Positions 1 through 6,567 of a stretch of 7,224 nucleotides of DNA are shown here, piece by piece; within the stretch, counting starts at the first letter, position 1, and each line of letters starts with the position of its first letter. Location: assembly GCA_002469915.1 (NCBI GenBank), contig DKOG01000183.1:361-7584 (forward strand), read 5' to 3'. The stretch comes from Bacteroidetes bacterium UBA7368 (GTDB lineage: Bacteria > Bacteroidota > Rhodothermia > Rhodothermales > UBA10348). The translations under genes were made by a program, and so were the position numbers. The notes below the pieces were generated by a model. The model was not told the origin of the DNA. It saw only the letters and a program-made list of their open reading frames with translations, and made no database searches.

Positions 1-1
1 C

Positions 2-985
2 TCCTCGGCGCGCGCTCTCGCGCGCGCCGGATACCGCGTACTCTTAGTTGATCGCCATACCGTCGCCTCAGGAGCTTCAGGTAGTGGATCAGGTATGGTC
101 AATCCTATGATGTCTAGGAAAGGTCGGCCGGTATGGCAGGTGCGAGAGGCCTTGCAGCAACTCAATCCTCCTCCTGGCGGCCTCCTCCGGCCCGCACGGA
201 CCCAAGAACAGGCCGACTACTTCTTGGACTCAGCAACAAAAAACGCGGACCTCGCTGAGTGGATCGGGCCGACCGATGCCCTTGAGCGATACCCCTATTT
301 GGCTGCACCGTATGGCCTGATTCTAGCAAAACATGGCTTTGGAACCAATATGGGTGATCTTTGCCGGGAGTGGATTGGAAACGTGCCCGTGATGGAATCC
401 TGTTCTGTCGAAGATTGGACTGAGCATGCCAAGTATGTATCTGTTCATCTTTCAAACGGAGAAACCGTTGACTGTACGCGTCTTTTGTTGGCAACTGGTT
501 TGGATCTCGTACATCACCCCAAAACCAGCCATTTATACCTACACCCTATAAAAGGACAGCGGTTGCAAATCCGACGCCCCGCTTCTCTTCCGCCTGAAAT
601 AATGCCTCTCAGTGGGTTTGGCTATGTGGTAGACGAGGGAGATACGCTCGGAATCGGTTCTACCTTTGAGCATTCGTGGACCGAATCGGGCCCTACTGAA
701 GCCGGGGCTCAAGAAATTTTAAATCACGCTAGAACGATGCTACCCGATTTAGGGGATCCGGACATTGTTACTCACACTGCGTCCATCCGAGTCACCGTAC
801 CGGGAACGCGTCTTCCCATGATTGGGCCGCTACCTGAATCTGATCGCGTATGGTTCTTCACAGGTCTTGGATCGAAGGGGATTTTGATGTCAGCGTATCT
901 TGGATCACGGATTCCCGACTTCTTCAACGATCTGGAAGCGATTCCAGCCGGTTGTCGGGTTGCCACGCGCAAGGATAAAGCCTAA
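2..985 (+). CDS. FAD-dependent oxidoreductase, DAO superfamily (5'-partial)
   Basis: This is the C-terminal 327 codons of a flavin-dependent amine or amino-acid oxidoreductase. The reading frame is open from the first bases. The residues before the in-frame ATG at 95 are plainly protein: they form the helix and second strand of a Rossmann FAD fold, reading ARALARAGYRVLLVDRH with the ribose-binding Asp. ASGASGSGSGMVNP follows, the usual FAD-contacting Ser/Gly loop of this family. The GxGxxG motif must therefore lie just upstream of the window, and ATG 95 is not the start. Further family marks are the RLLLATG segment near 480-510 (second FAD contact), HPIKGQRL near 543, TRLPMIGPLP near 810-838 and the C-terminal FTGLGSKGILMSAYLG near 856-903. 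The TRLPMIGPLP segment resembles the oxidoreductase half of MnmC, so a tRNA-wobble-modification role is possible, but ThiO/glycine-oxidase-like or uncharacterised relatives fit as well. The substrate cannot be read from the sequence. The product is probably cytoplasmic. Confidence 0.85.
   Translation, partial: SSARALARAGYRVLLVDRHTVASGASGSGSGMVNPMMSRKGRPVWQVREALQQLNPPPGGLLRPARTQEQADYFLDSATKNADLAEWIGPTDALERYPYLAAPYGLILAKHGFGTNMGDLCREWIGNVPVMESCSVEDWTEHAKYVSVHLSNGETVDCTRLLLATGLDLVHHPKTSHLYLHPIKGQRLQIRRPASLPPEIMPLSGFGYVVDEGDTLGIGSTFEHSWTESGPTEAGAQEILNHARTMLPDLGDPDIVTHTASIRVTVPGTRLPMIGPLPESDRVWFFTGLGSKGILMSAYLGSRIPDFFNDLEAIPAGCRVATRKDKA
6..29. repeat. Perfect GC inverted repeat inside the oxidoreductase gene
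   Basis: Arms CGGCGCGCGC (6-15) and GCGCGCGCCG (20-29) are exact reverse complements around a 4-base loop. The stretch encodes the Ala/Arg-rich helix of the FAD-binding Rossmann fold. The symmetry may be a by-product of alternating GCG/CGC codons, although the predicted mRNA hairpin would be very stable. Confidence 0.6.
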
Positions 986-1050
986 ACTGTGGGCTAGGGT
1001 TTTTCTAAGATCCAATTACTCCGCGTTTTCAACTTTACCGATCGCACATT

Positions 1051-2130
1051 ATGGCTGAAATGAATACCACCAACGTTGCCGATATTCTGGGTGACGAAGC
1101 ATCCCATCTTCTGGATCACTCCTGCTCAACGATCGATAAGTCTCTCCTGCATTTGCCGGGACCTGATTTTGTGGATCGTGTCTGGAAAGACTCGGACCGT
1201 AATATTCCTACGCTTAATTCCCTTCAGCGTCTCTACGGACACGGCCGATTGGGCGGAACGGGATATGTATCCATCCTGCCAGTGGATCAAGGAATTGAAC
1301 ACGCCGGTGGAGCCTCCTTCGCCAAAAACCCGATGTATTTCGATCCTTCTAATATTGTTGAATTGGCTATCGAAGGCGGTTGCAACGGTGTAGCATCCAC
1401 ATATGGCGTGCTAGGATCTATTGCGCGTAAATACGCTCACAAGATTCCGATGATCATGAAGTTCAATCACAATGAACTCTTGACCCATCCAAACACGTTT
1501 GATCAGATCCTGTTTGCACGCATCGAAGAAGCCTGGAATATGGGTTGCGTTGGAGTGGGTGCAACGATCTATTTCGGATCAGACGACTCAAATCGGCAGT
1601 TAGAAGAAGTTACCGAAGCTTTTGCGATGGCCCACGAGCTGGGATTGATGACCATCCTATGGTGCTACATGCGAAACAGCGGATTCAAAGTTGATGGTGT
1701 TAACCACGAATCGAGTGCTGACCTAACGGGACAGGCTAACCACATTGGTGCCACTATTGAAGCCGATATTCTCAAGCAAAAACAGCCTGAGCAGAACGGC
1801 GGCTACAAAGCACTGAATTCTGGTAACTCCTCCTACGGAAAACTTGACGAGCGTATTTACACCGAGCTCTCAAGTGACCACCCTATTGATTTGACCCGCT
1901 ATCAGGTAGCGAATGGGTATATGGGCCGCGCAGGACTCATCAACTCAGGTGGCGCCTCCGGATCGAACGATCTTCAGCAAGCCGTACGCACTGCCGTGAT
2001 TAACAAGCGTGCCGGTGGAATGGGATTGATTTCAGGTCGTAAAGCATTCCAGCGTCCCATGAAGGATGGCATTGGAATCCTGAACACGATTCAAGACGTC
2101 TACCTTAACGACGAAGTAACGATCGCCTAA
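1051..2130 (+). CDS. fbaB: Class I fructose-bisphosphate aldolase (FbaB/DhnA type)
   Basis: This enzyme reversibly cleaves fructose 1,6-bisphosphate to dihydroxyacetone phosphate and glyceraldehyde 3-phosphate through a Schiff base, in cytoplasmic glycolysis or gluconeogenesis. The 359 residues fit the bacterial FbaB length (about 350), and many segments match the E. coli FbaB sequence as I recall it: [14 protein letters not shown] (71-84, with the conserved Asp79), [20 protein letters not shown] (111-130), [15 protein letters not shown] (163-177) and [10 protein letters not shown] (222-231). By family position the Schiff-base lysine is K242 in DILKQK. NSGGASG (298-304) and GLISGRKAF (325-333) form the phosphate-binding end of the barrel. 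No zinc motif of class II aldolases is present. ATG 1051 is preferred because its extension matches the family N-terminus; ATG 1060 is possible. No Shine-Dalgarno is visible. The gene lies 65 bp after the oxidoreductase and is followed by a hairpin, so it may be its own transcription unit. Confidence 0.95.
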   Translation: MAEMNTTNVADILGDEASHLLDHSCSTIDKSLLHLPGPDFVDRVWKDSDRNIPTLNSLQRLYGHGRLGGTGYVSILPVDQGIEHAGGASFAKNPMYFDPSNIVELAIEGGCNGVASTYGVLGSIARKYAHKIPMIMKFNHNELLTHPNTFDQILFARIEEAWNMGCVGVGATIYFGSDDSNRQLEEVTEAFAMAHELGLMTILWCYMRNSGFKVDGVNHESSADLTGQANHIGATIEADILKQKQPEQNGGYKALNSGNSSYGKLDERIYTELSSDHPIDLTRYQVANGYMGRAGLINSGGASGSNDLQQAVRTAVINKRAGGMGLISGRKAFQRPMKDGIGILNTIQDVYLNDEVTIA

Positions 2131-2156
2131 CACATCGGCTCTTTTTTGTTTTATGT

Positions 2157-2191
2157 GACCCCCGTCCGGATGAAACTTCCGGGCGGGGGTC
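2157..2191 (+). terminator. Strong hairpin after the aldolase gene, candidate terminator
   Basis: A 14-bp stem (2157-2170 with 2178-2191, one G-U wobble at 2165/2183) closes a 7-base loop, starting 27 bp after the aldolase stop. The stem is very GC-rich (GACCCCCG against CGGGGGTC). The bases after it (TTCCGTATATT) are only weakly T-rich, and the best T-run (2142-2152) lies before the stem. It may therefore act as a Rho-assisted or imperfect terminator, or as a 3'-end stabiliser for the aldolase mRNA. Confidence 0.5.
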
Positions 2192-2243
2192 TTCCGTATA
2201 TTGCGCCCGTTAAACATCTCATTTTCGGAAGACGATCGCAATC

Positions 2244-4133
2244 ATGGCGGAAACCCCAGACAAAAAAGAAACGCCGGCAGAAGAAGCTGTGGCATCAGAT
2301 ATCCAGACTGAGGGCACTCAGGTGAGTGGCTCACCCATCAAGTCGGATGACAAAACGCCATCCCTGGATGTGCCCTCCCCTGCCGGACCTTCCCTGCTGG
2401 ATCAATACACGGCTCACTACCCAGACTGGGCTAAAGACTTCGCGCGAAAGTACTTCACCAAAACGTTAACCCAGTTCATCATTTATGGAAACGTCAGGGA
2501 CTTGGTTGCTGCAGGCGGCGATGATGGGAAGAGTGAATATGTCTCTCTGCACGAGTTCCTGGTAGATGAGCTATTTGCTTCACGGGACATCGTTTTGTTC
2601 TATGATCGGTCGAGCGGAATTCACTTCGCGGACAAAGAATCCCAAAAGGACTTTAACCGGGCACTTTCCGGATACGACACCATTTTTGGTACCGACTACG
2701 CGAAAAAACTACCGAAGGACCCGGTTCGGGTTCTGGCTGTCTTGCAAAACTACTTCCGCCTGCGGCTCGCAGATGGAAAGCGCATTGCCTGTATTATTGA
2801 TTATGCAGAGACCGTCATTCCAATGGCCGAAGCATCCATGTACTCAGAAGGAGATCGAAATGCTTTGGTCTTTCTTCAGAAATGGGCACACGATCCCCTC
2901 TTCCTGAGCAGCGACTTTACAGTTACCCTGATAACCCAGAATTTGAGTGAACTGAATCAGCAGATTGTTCAAAGCCCATATACAGCTGAGATTCAAATCC
3001 CCATTCCAGATGAAGAGGCGCGTCGTACCTACGTGGACTCATACCTGGAAGAGCTCCAGGGCGAGTGGGCCCAGCATTCTGAAGTAGAAGCCAGTGCATT
3101 GGCCTCGAACACAGCCGGATTGGGATTCATTCAACTCCGATCCATCATCGCCGATGTCATTGAGAATCGTACAGCACTGACCTACGAAGTGCTGTCTTCC
3201 ATGAAGAAGGAGTTTATTGAAGCTGAAGCATACGGCATGCTTGAATTCATGGAGACAGATCTTTCCCTGGATATGGTGGCCGGACATAGTGAAGCGAAGG
3301 CACATCTACGAGACGCAGCAAAGGCCCTAAAATCAGGCCGTTCGGATGTGATGCCAATGGGCTATCTCGTGAGCGGTCCCGTTGGGACAGGTAAAACCTT
3401 TTCCATCATGTGTTTCGCCGGCGAGATTGGAATCCCGATGGTTAAATTGAAAAACTTCCGTTCTCAATGGCAGGGCCAAACGGAAGCCAATCTGGAAAAG
3501 ATTCTAACCTTGCTTCAAGCCATGACGCCCGTAGCCGTCATGATTGACGAGGCGGACGCCGCCCTTGGAAACCGCGATGCAGGAGGTGACTCGGGAGTTT
3601 CTAAACGCGTATTTGGTCAGATTGCGCAGTTCATGTCCAACTCCAAGAATAGGGGCCGTGTAATCTGGTTTCTGGTTACCGCTCGCCCTGATTACATGCC
3701 CGTTGACTTGAAGCGCCAGGGACGGGCCGAAGAACACATCGCCTTGTTCTACCCCTCAACGAGGGAAGAACGAGAGGAACTGCTCACGGTCATGCTCAAG
3801 CGCACCAACGTACACGTCAAAATGAGTGAGGTGCCGGATGCCTTGCTAAATGGAGAACGCACTTTCTCTGGTGCAGATATGGAAGCGTTGCTGACTCGAG
3901 CCAAGTTTCGGGCGGCCTCGGATGGACGCACTAAAGGCAAAGTCAACCAACGGATTCTGCAGGAAGTAGTGGATGATTTCATGCCACCAACCTATCCGCT
4001 CGAGGTGGAATTACAAACCCTGGTTGCCGTACTCGAGTGTACCAGTAGGTCGCTGCTTCCTGAGGTCTATCGGACCATGGACCGCGAAACGATTGTGCGT
4101 CGGGTGGACGAATTATCCCATCTGATTAAGTAG
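2244..4133 (+). CDS. AAA+ ATPase with degenerate N-terminal NTPase-like module (Ycf46-like)
   Basis: This 629-residue soluble protein has three parts. Residues 1-50 are acidic, Pro/Ser/Thr-rich and probably disordered. Residues about 55-330 look like a degenerate nucleotide-binding module: a hydrophobic strand ends in YGNVRDLV (81-88) where a P-loop might be expected, and a Walker-B-like strand IACIIDYAE (181-189) follows. Residues about 345-575 form a classical AAA+ domain. It has Walker A GPVGTGKT (378-385), a pore-loop-like WQG (409-411), Walker B VAVMIDE with D435 and E436, arginine-finger candidates R491 and R494 in KRQGR, and FSGADME (541-547) before the C-terminal helices. GDSGVSKRVFG and the overall order resemble the Ycf46 family of cyanobacteria and plastids. 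The sensor-1 Asn of the usual TNRPD is Ala (TARPD, 479-483). The function is unknown, but the pore loop suggests a remodelling or unfolding ATPase. A GGAAG lies 12 bases before the ATG, too far for a good ribosome site. The genes on both sides give no functional clue. Confidence 0.85.
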   Translation: MAETPDKKETPAEEAVASDIQTEGTQVSGSPIKSDDKTPSLDVPSPAGPSLLDQYTAHYPDWAKDFARKYFTKTLTQFIIYGNVRDLVAAGGDDGKSEYVSLHEFLVDELFASRDIVLFYDRSSGIHFADKESQKDFNRALSGYDTIFGTDYAKKLPKDPVRVLAVLQNYFRLRLADGKRIACIIDYAETVIPMAEASMYSEGDRNALVFLQKWAHDPLFLSSDFTVTLITQNLSELNQQIVQSPYTAEIQIPIPDEEARRTYVDSYLEELQGEWAQHSEVEASALASNTAGLGFIQLRSIIADVIENRTALTYEVLSSMKKEFIEAEAYGMLEFMETDLSLDMVAGHSEAKAHLRDAAKALKSGRSDVMPMGYLVSGPVGTGKTFSIMCFAGEIGIPMVKLKNFRSQWQGQTEANLEKILTLLQAMTPVAVMIDEADAALGNRDAGGDSGVSKRVFGQIAQFMSNSKNRGRVIWFLVTARPDYMPVDLKRQGRAEEHIALFYPSTREEREELLTVMLKRTNVHVKMSEVPDALLNGERTFSGADMEALLTRAKFRAASDGRTKGKVNQRILQEVVDDFMPPTYPLEVELQTLVAVLECTSRSLLPEVYRTMDRETIVRRVDELSHLIK

Positions 4134-4135
4134 AC

Positions 4136-4173
4136 CCAAAAAGAAAGGGGCGCTGGCCTTCGGCCAGCGCCCC
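4136..4173 (-). terminator. Intrinsic terminator between convergent genes
   Basis: A perfect 12-bp GC stem (4147-4158 with 4162-4173) closes a 3-base TTC loop. Read on the minus strand it is followed by TTTCTTTTTGG, a good T-tract, so it suits the antitoxin-like gene ending at 4221. On the plus strand the AAA+ gene stops 13 bp before the stem and no T-run follows, so it would stop plus-strand transcription less well. Confidence 0.85.
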
Positions 4174-4220
4174 AAGTGGGATGTGTTGCTCAATACACGC
4201 CTGGAAGCAGGGTTTCCAGC

Positions 4221-4427
4221 TTATTTACCCTTCTTTTTCTTCTGGGCCATGTCTGAAGCAAGCAACTTCTCATACAGCTCGTAGCTGATGAGAACGGCGT
4301 ACGGATTGTTGTTTTTCTGTATCAGGATACCCTTGTCGGTTTCCTTTGCATACTCCAGAAGCTCGCTTGTGTTGGAACGAAGTTCTGTGATGGTCGCAAT
4401 CGCGTCTATGCCTTTTGTTAGATACAT
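4221..4427 (-). CDS. Phd/YefM-family antitoxin-like protein, no adjacent toxin
   Basis: The gene encodes a 68-residue small protein. IATITELRSNTSELLEYAKE (10-29) followed by GILIQKNNNPYAVLISYELYEKL (residues 33-55) is the typical Phd/YefM fold: a helix after the N-terminal strand, then two strands and a helix that form the DNA-binding dimer. In this family the N-terminal part binds the operator, and a C-terminal tail normally wraps and neutralises a Doc, RelE or PIN toxin. Here the tail after the fold is short and ends in a lysine cluster (KKKKGK), giving little room for toxin binding. No toxin gene lies on either side: downstream is a convergent AAA+ gene, upstream a divergent vertex-protein gene. 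It may be a solitary regulator or a relic of a toxin-antitoxin pair. The start ATG at 4425-4427 has no visible Shine-Dalgarno. A palindrome upstream suggests autoregulation. Confidence 0.85.
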   Translation of the reverse strand: MYLTKGIDAIATITELRSNTSELLEYAKETDKGILIQKNNNPYAVLISYELYEKLLASDMAQKKKKGK

Positions 4428-4449
4428 ATGGTTATTCCGAGAACTTATT

Positions 4450-4465
4450 TACAAGTAAACTTGTA
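4450..4465 (-). promoter_or_regulatory. 16-bp palindrome, candidate operator of the antitoxin-like gene
   Basis: TACAAGTAAACTTGTA has perfect 7-bp arms (4450-4456 and 4459-4465) around AA. It ends 23 bp upstream of the antitoxin-like start codon and lies between that start and a TATA-rich promoter-like stretch, where a repressor would block transcription. Phd/YefM dimers are known to bind palindromes with TGTACA-like cores in their own promoters; the TTGTA/TACAA half-sites here are similar. Binding is inferred from position and symmetry only. Confidence 0.5.
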
Positions 4466-4468
4466 CTC

Positions 4469-4487
4469 TTATATATCCTTTATATAT
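4469..4487 (-). promoter_or_regulatory. Candidate -10 region for the antitoxin-like gene
   Basis: On the minus strand the stretch reads ATATATAAAGGATATATAA, holding two TATA-type hexamers 42-60 bases before the antitoxin start. The arms ATATAT (4471-4476 and 4482-4487) also form a small inverted repeat. No good -35 element is visible at the right distance from either hexamer, so the exact promoter position is unsure. Confidence 0.3.
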
Positions 4488-4488
4488 G

Positions 4489-4616
4489 ACCGAATAGGCG
4501 ATATTGTAACCGCCTGCCCGGTTAACGGGGACTCGATGATAACAAATATCTAACTAAATACCACATTAAATATGTAATCCTTTTGCAAACATGTTATGGA
4601 CCATACACCGAATAGG
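4489..4616 (+). repeat. Two copies of ACCGAATAGG in the divergent intergenic region
   Basis: The 10-base word ACCGAATAGG occurs at 4489-4498 and again at 4607-4616. The second copy sits within a small hairpin (ACACC 4605-4609, GGTGT 4616-4620). This could be a repeated regulator site or chance. Confidence 0.3.
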
Positions 4617-4740
4617 GTGTGCAAAAGCCCTCAAAAAAGTTCGGATCTAAGCGTACCTGCCAGCTTTTTGACCCTTCTCAGCGAGTCATTTTTTCCTACA
4701 TTCCATCCCGCCACACGCCCACTTTTACATCCCACTTGGT

Positions 4741-5019
4741 ATGATCCTCTGCAAAGTCACCGGAACTATAGTTGCTTCTCGCAAGGATGTCACCTTCAGA
4801 GACGGGAAGCTGCTTATCGTTCATCCAATCGATACGATCGGTGATTTCGATGGTGATATTGATATGCTAGCCATTGATCCTGGATATGGCGCAGGAATGG
4901 GAGATACCGTGCTTGTTGCCAAAGAAGGCTCTATCGTAAAACAACTGATGAACGGAAAGGATGTACCTGCCAACGTGGTAATTTTGGGAGTCGTGGACGG
5001 CTGGTCTGCTGAAGCCTAA
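4741..5019 (+). CDS. EutN/CcmL-family microcompartment vertex protein
   Basis: The 92 residues match the BMC-P family: MILCKVTGTIVASRKD at the N-terminus, KLLIVHPIDTIG (28-39), LAIDPGYGAGMGDTVLVAKEGS (residues 43-64) and the closing VVILGVVDGW (79-88). In known microcompartments such proteins form pentamers that cap the vertices of an icosahedral protein shell. Length and motif order are normal, with the conserved D-x-G-x-G-x-G-D-x-VLV core intact. No hexameric BMC-H or trimeric BMC-T gene and no signature cargo enzyme is visible in this window, so a compartment cannot be claimed from here. The ATG at 4741 gives the family N-terminus exactly, although no Shine-Dalgarno precedes it. The gene runs divergently from the antitoxin-like gene and ends 103 bp before the amidohydrolase pair. 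Confidence 0.92.
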   Translation: MILCKVTGTIVASRKDVTFRDGKLLIVHPIDTIGDFDGDIDMLAIDPGYGAGMGDTVLVAKEGSIVKQLMNGKDVPANVVILGVVDGWSAEA

Positions 5020-5048
5020 TCCCCTAAGGGCGAGACGCCCCGATTCAG

Positions 5049-5080
5049 TTTGCTAGGCTTAAGGCACGGAAGTACATTGT
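5049..5080 (+). promoter_or_regulatory. Weak Bacteroidota-style promoter candidate before the amidohydrolase pair
   Basis: TTTG (5049-5052), a 20-base spacer and TACATTGT (5073-5080) resemble the Bacteroidota promoter consensus TTTG-N19-TAnnTTTG, with the last two bases of the -7 box not matching. It would leave a leader of roughly 35 bases before ATG 5123. Reported as a guess from spacing. Confidence 0.25.
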
Positions 5081-5122
5081 TCGCCCCGTCCTTCCCATTT
5101 TGCAGACTATCTGGCATTCATT

Positions 5123-6565
5123 ATGCACAGCTTCCAGGCTAAACGATCCTGTATGCTGTTTTTTGGAGCAATCTTGCTGATCACTGGACTTTGTCCAACC
5201 AGCGTACACGCTCAAAAAGACAGCGCGGACATTCCCACCGTCTCCACCACCTATGCCATTGAGGGCGCCCGAATTGTTCAGGCGCCAGGCAGAGTTATCG
5301 ATTCCGGAACGATCGTGTTTCGCGATGGCGTCATCGAATCTGTTGGTCGCCGAGCCACCGTTCCCTACGACGCAATTATCATTGATGGAAGCGGAATGAC
5401 CGTTTACGCGGGATTTATTGATGCTTTATCGCGAGTAGGTGTAGCAGCGCCTGAGCGGACTCCAATGGCTCCGGTTGCTGATACGAGCAATCCCACCTAC
5501 GAACGAGCCGGCATCACGCCAGAAAAGCAGGTCAGAACCCTGCTAAATCCATCAGACAAATCTGTCGATGCCCATCGAAAGCTTGGTTTTACCACCGTGC
5601 ACACGGTTCCTCATGGTAATATGTTGCCAGGAAGCGGTGCAGTGGCCTTGCTGCATGGAAAAAATGCCGATGCCATGATCATTCGGAATGACGTCTCGAT
5701 GGCCTTTCAGTTCTCTGGAGCCCGAGGCGTGTATCCTGGAACGCCTATGGGAATCATGGCCAAGTTCAGACAACTACACAAAGAGTCATCAAGGCGATTA
5801 CGCTTAGAGCAAATGTATGCCAGTGATCCAGCCGGAATGGCTCGACCACCCGCTGATATTGTGCATACTGCTTTTTTCCCGGTCATCGCCGATGAAAAAC
5901 CTGTTTTTGCTCATACAACCAATGCTCTTGAGGTGTACAGGGCCCTAACACTTAAAACGGAGTTGGGGTTAACAATGGTTCTTACCGGTCTCTCAGAAGG
6001 GTTTGACACGATCGACAAAATCAAAACTTCGGGAAACCCTGTGGCCCTTACGATGGGACTGCCCGACAAACCCAAGTGGGCTGCAGAAATCAAATCTGAT
6101 TCCCTGGATCAAATACTAGCTTCTTACACCGATGAGACTCGAACAGCGACTTTTCGTGATGTTGAAGCTGAAAAGCGGAATTTGGAAGCTAAACAGCTAG
6201 TTACGCGGCAGAAGTACGTGGAAATGCCGAAAATGTATGCTGAAGCGGGTATTCCATTTGCATTCACTTCCTACGGTGTTGATTCTAAAGACCTTTCTAC
6301 TAACCTGAAATCGTTTGTGGAAGGCGGACTCTCGTCGGATGCAGCGCTCGCTGCTCTGACGGTCAATGCGGCTAATATCCTTGGCCTTTCAGCCAGTATG
6401 GGCACGCTGGACGCCGGAAAAATGGCAAATGTCATTGTAACATCGGGTGCGCTCTTCGAAGATGACACCACTATCAAATATGTATTTGTAGACGGACACA
6501 AGTTCGAATACGATACTAAAACAAAAAAAGACGACGCTCCTTCATCACGTCGTCGGGGGCAGTAA
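5123..6565 (+). CDS. Exported amidohydrolase-fold protein lacking the HxH metal motif
   Basis: This 480-residue protein belongs to the amidohydrolase (imidazolonepropionase-like) superfamily. Residues 1-30 form a signal peptide: K7 R8, a hydrophobic core at 11-23 and VHA before Q31. The cysteine at 24 does not fit a lipobox, so a periplasmic protein is likely. The N-terminal beta-sandwich (AIEGARIVQAPGRVIDSGTI, 45-64) and the C-terminal signature TVNAANILGLSASMGTLDAG (residues 413-432) are typical. The barrel entry, normally GFIDxHxH, reads GFIDALSR (97-104): both metal-binding histidines are replaced, by Leu102 and Arg104. H264 in VFAHTTNALEV and D387 in YGVDS could still correspond to other ligands. 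It is therefore probably catalytically weak or inactive and may support its partner. The end carries a charged tail (KTKKDD, RRRGQ). The second amidohydrolase starts 2 bp after its stop, so the two are almost surely cotranscribed and translationally coupled. Confidence 0.88.
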   Translation: MHSFQAKRSCMLFFGAILLITGLCPTSVHAQKDSADIPTVSTTYAIEGARIVQAPGRVIDSGTIVFRDGVIESVGRRATVPYDAIIIDGSGMTVYAGFIDALSRVGVAAPERTPMAPVADTSNPTYERAGITPEKQVRTLLNPSDKSVDAHRKLGFTTVHTVPHGNMLPGSGAVALLHGKNADAMIIRNDVSMAFQFSGARGVYPGTPMGIMAKFRQLHKESSRRLRLEQMYASDPAGMARPPADIVHTAFFPVIADEKPVFAHTTNALEVYRALTLKTELGLTMVLTGLSEGFDTIDKIKTSGNPVALTMGLPDKPKWAAEIKSDSLDQILASYTDETRTATFRDVEAEKRNLEAKQLVTRQKYVEMPKMYAEAGIPFAFTSYGVDSKDLSTNLKSFVEGGLSSDAALAALTVNAANILGLSASMGTLDAGKMANVIVTSGALFEDDTTIKYVFVDGHKFEYDTKTKKDDAPSSRRRGQ

Positions 6566-6567
6566 TC

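Larger units (their letters stand above)
4428..4740. other. Divergent AT-rich intergenic region, no gene seen
   Basis: These 313 bases lie between the start codons of the antitoxin-like gene (-) and the vertex-protein gene (+). The antitoxin half (about 4430-4600) is clearly AT-richer than the flanking genes and holds the palindrome and TATA-rich element listed separately, plus a short dyad CCCG/CGGG at 4517-4528. The half near the vertex gene (4687-4740) is pyrimidine-rich and almost free of G. I see no coding, tRNA or mobile-element signature. Confidence 0.7.

Noticed and set aside
95..97. ATG as the start of the first gene
   Set aside because: The 31 codons before it encode a good Rossmann helix, strand and FAD-binding loop in frame, so the gene extends left of the window.
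977..1004. Possible terminator of the oxidoreductase gene ending in TTTTT
   Set aside because: The stem is short, has a G-G mismatch and overlaps the stop codon; it is too weak to call.
3504..3982. Antisense open frames within the AAA+ gene
   Set aside because: They lie opposite conserved Walker B and sensor motifs and show no family signature of their own.
4428..4740. Search for a toxin gene beside the antitoxin
   Set aside because: No reading frame on either strand here resembles a RelE, Doc or PIN toxin.
4596..4844. An open frame of 82 codons on the plus strand
   Set aside because: It overlaps the vertex-protein start in another frame, its composition is not protein-like and it matches no family.
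5028..5040. Small hairpin GGGCG/CGCCC after the vertex gene
   Set aside because: It has only 5 bp with no T-tract following, so it is not a convincing terminator.
5156..5212. Lipoprotein signal in the first amidohydrolase
   Set aside because: The bases before Cys24 encode TGL, which does not fit a lipobox; a VHA signal peptidase I site follows.
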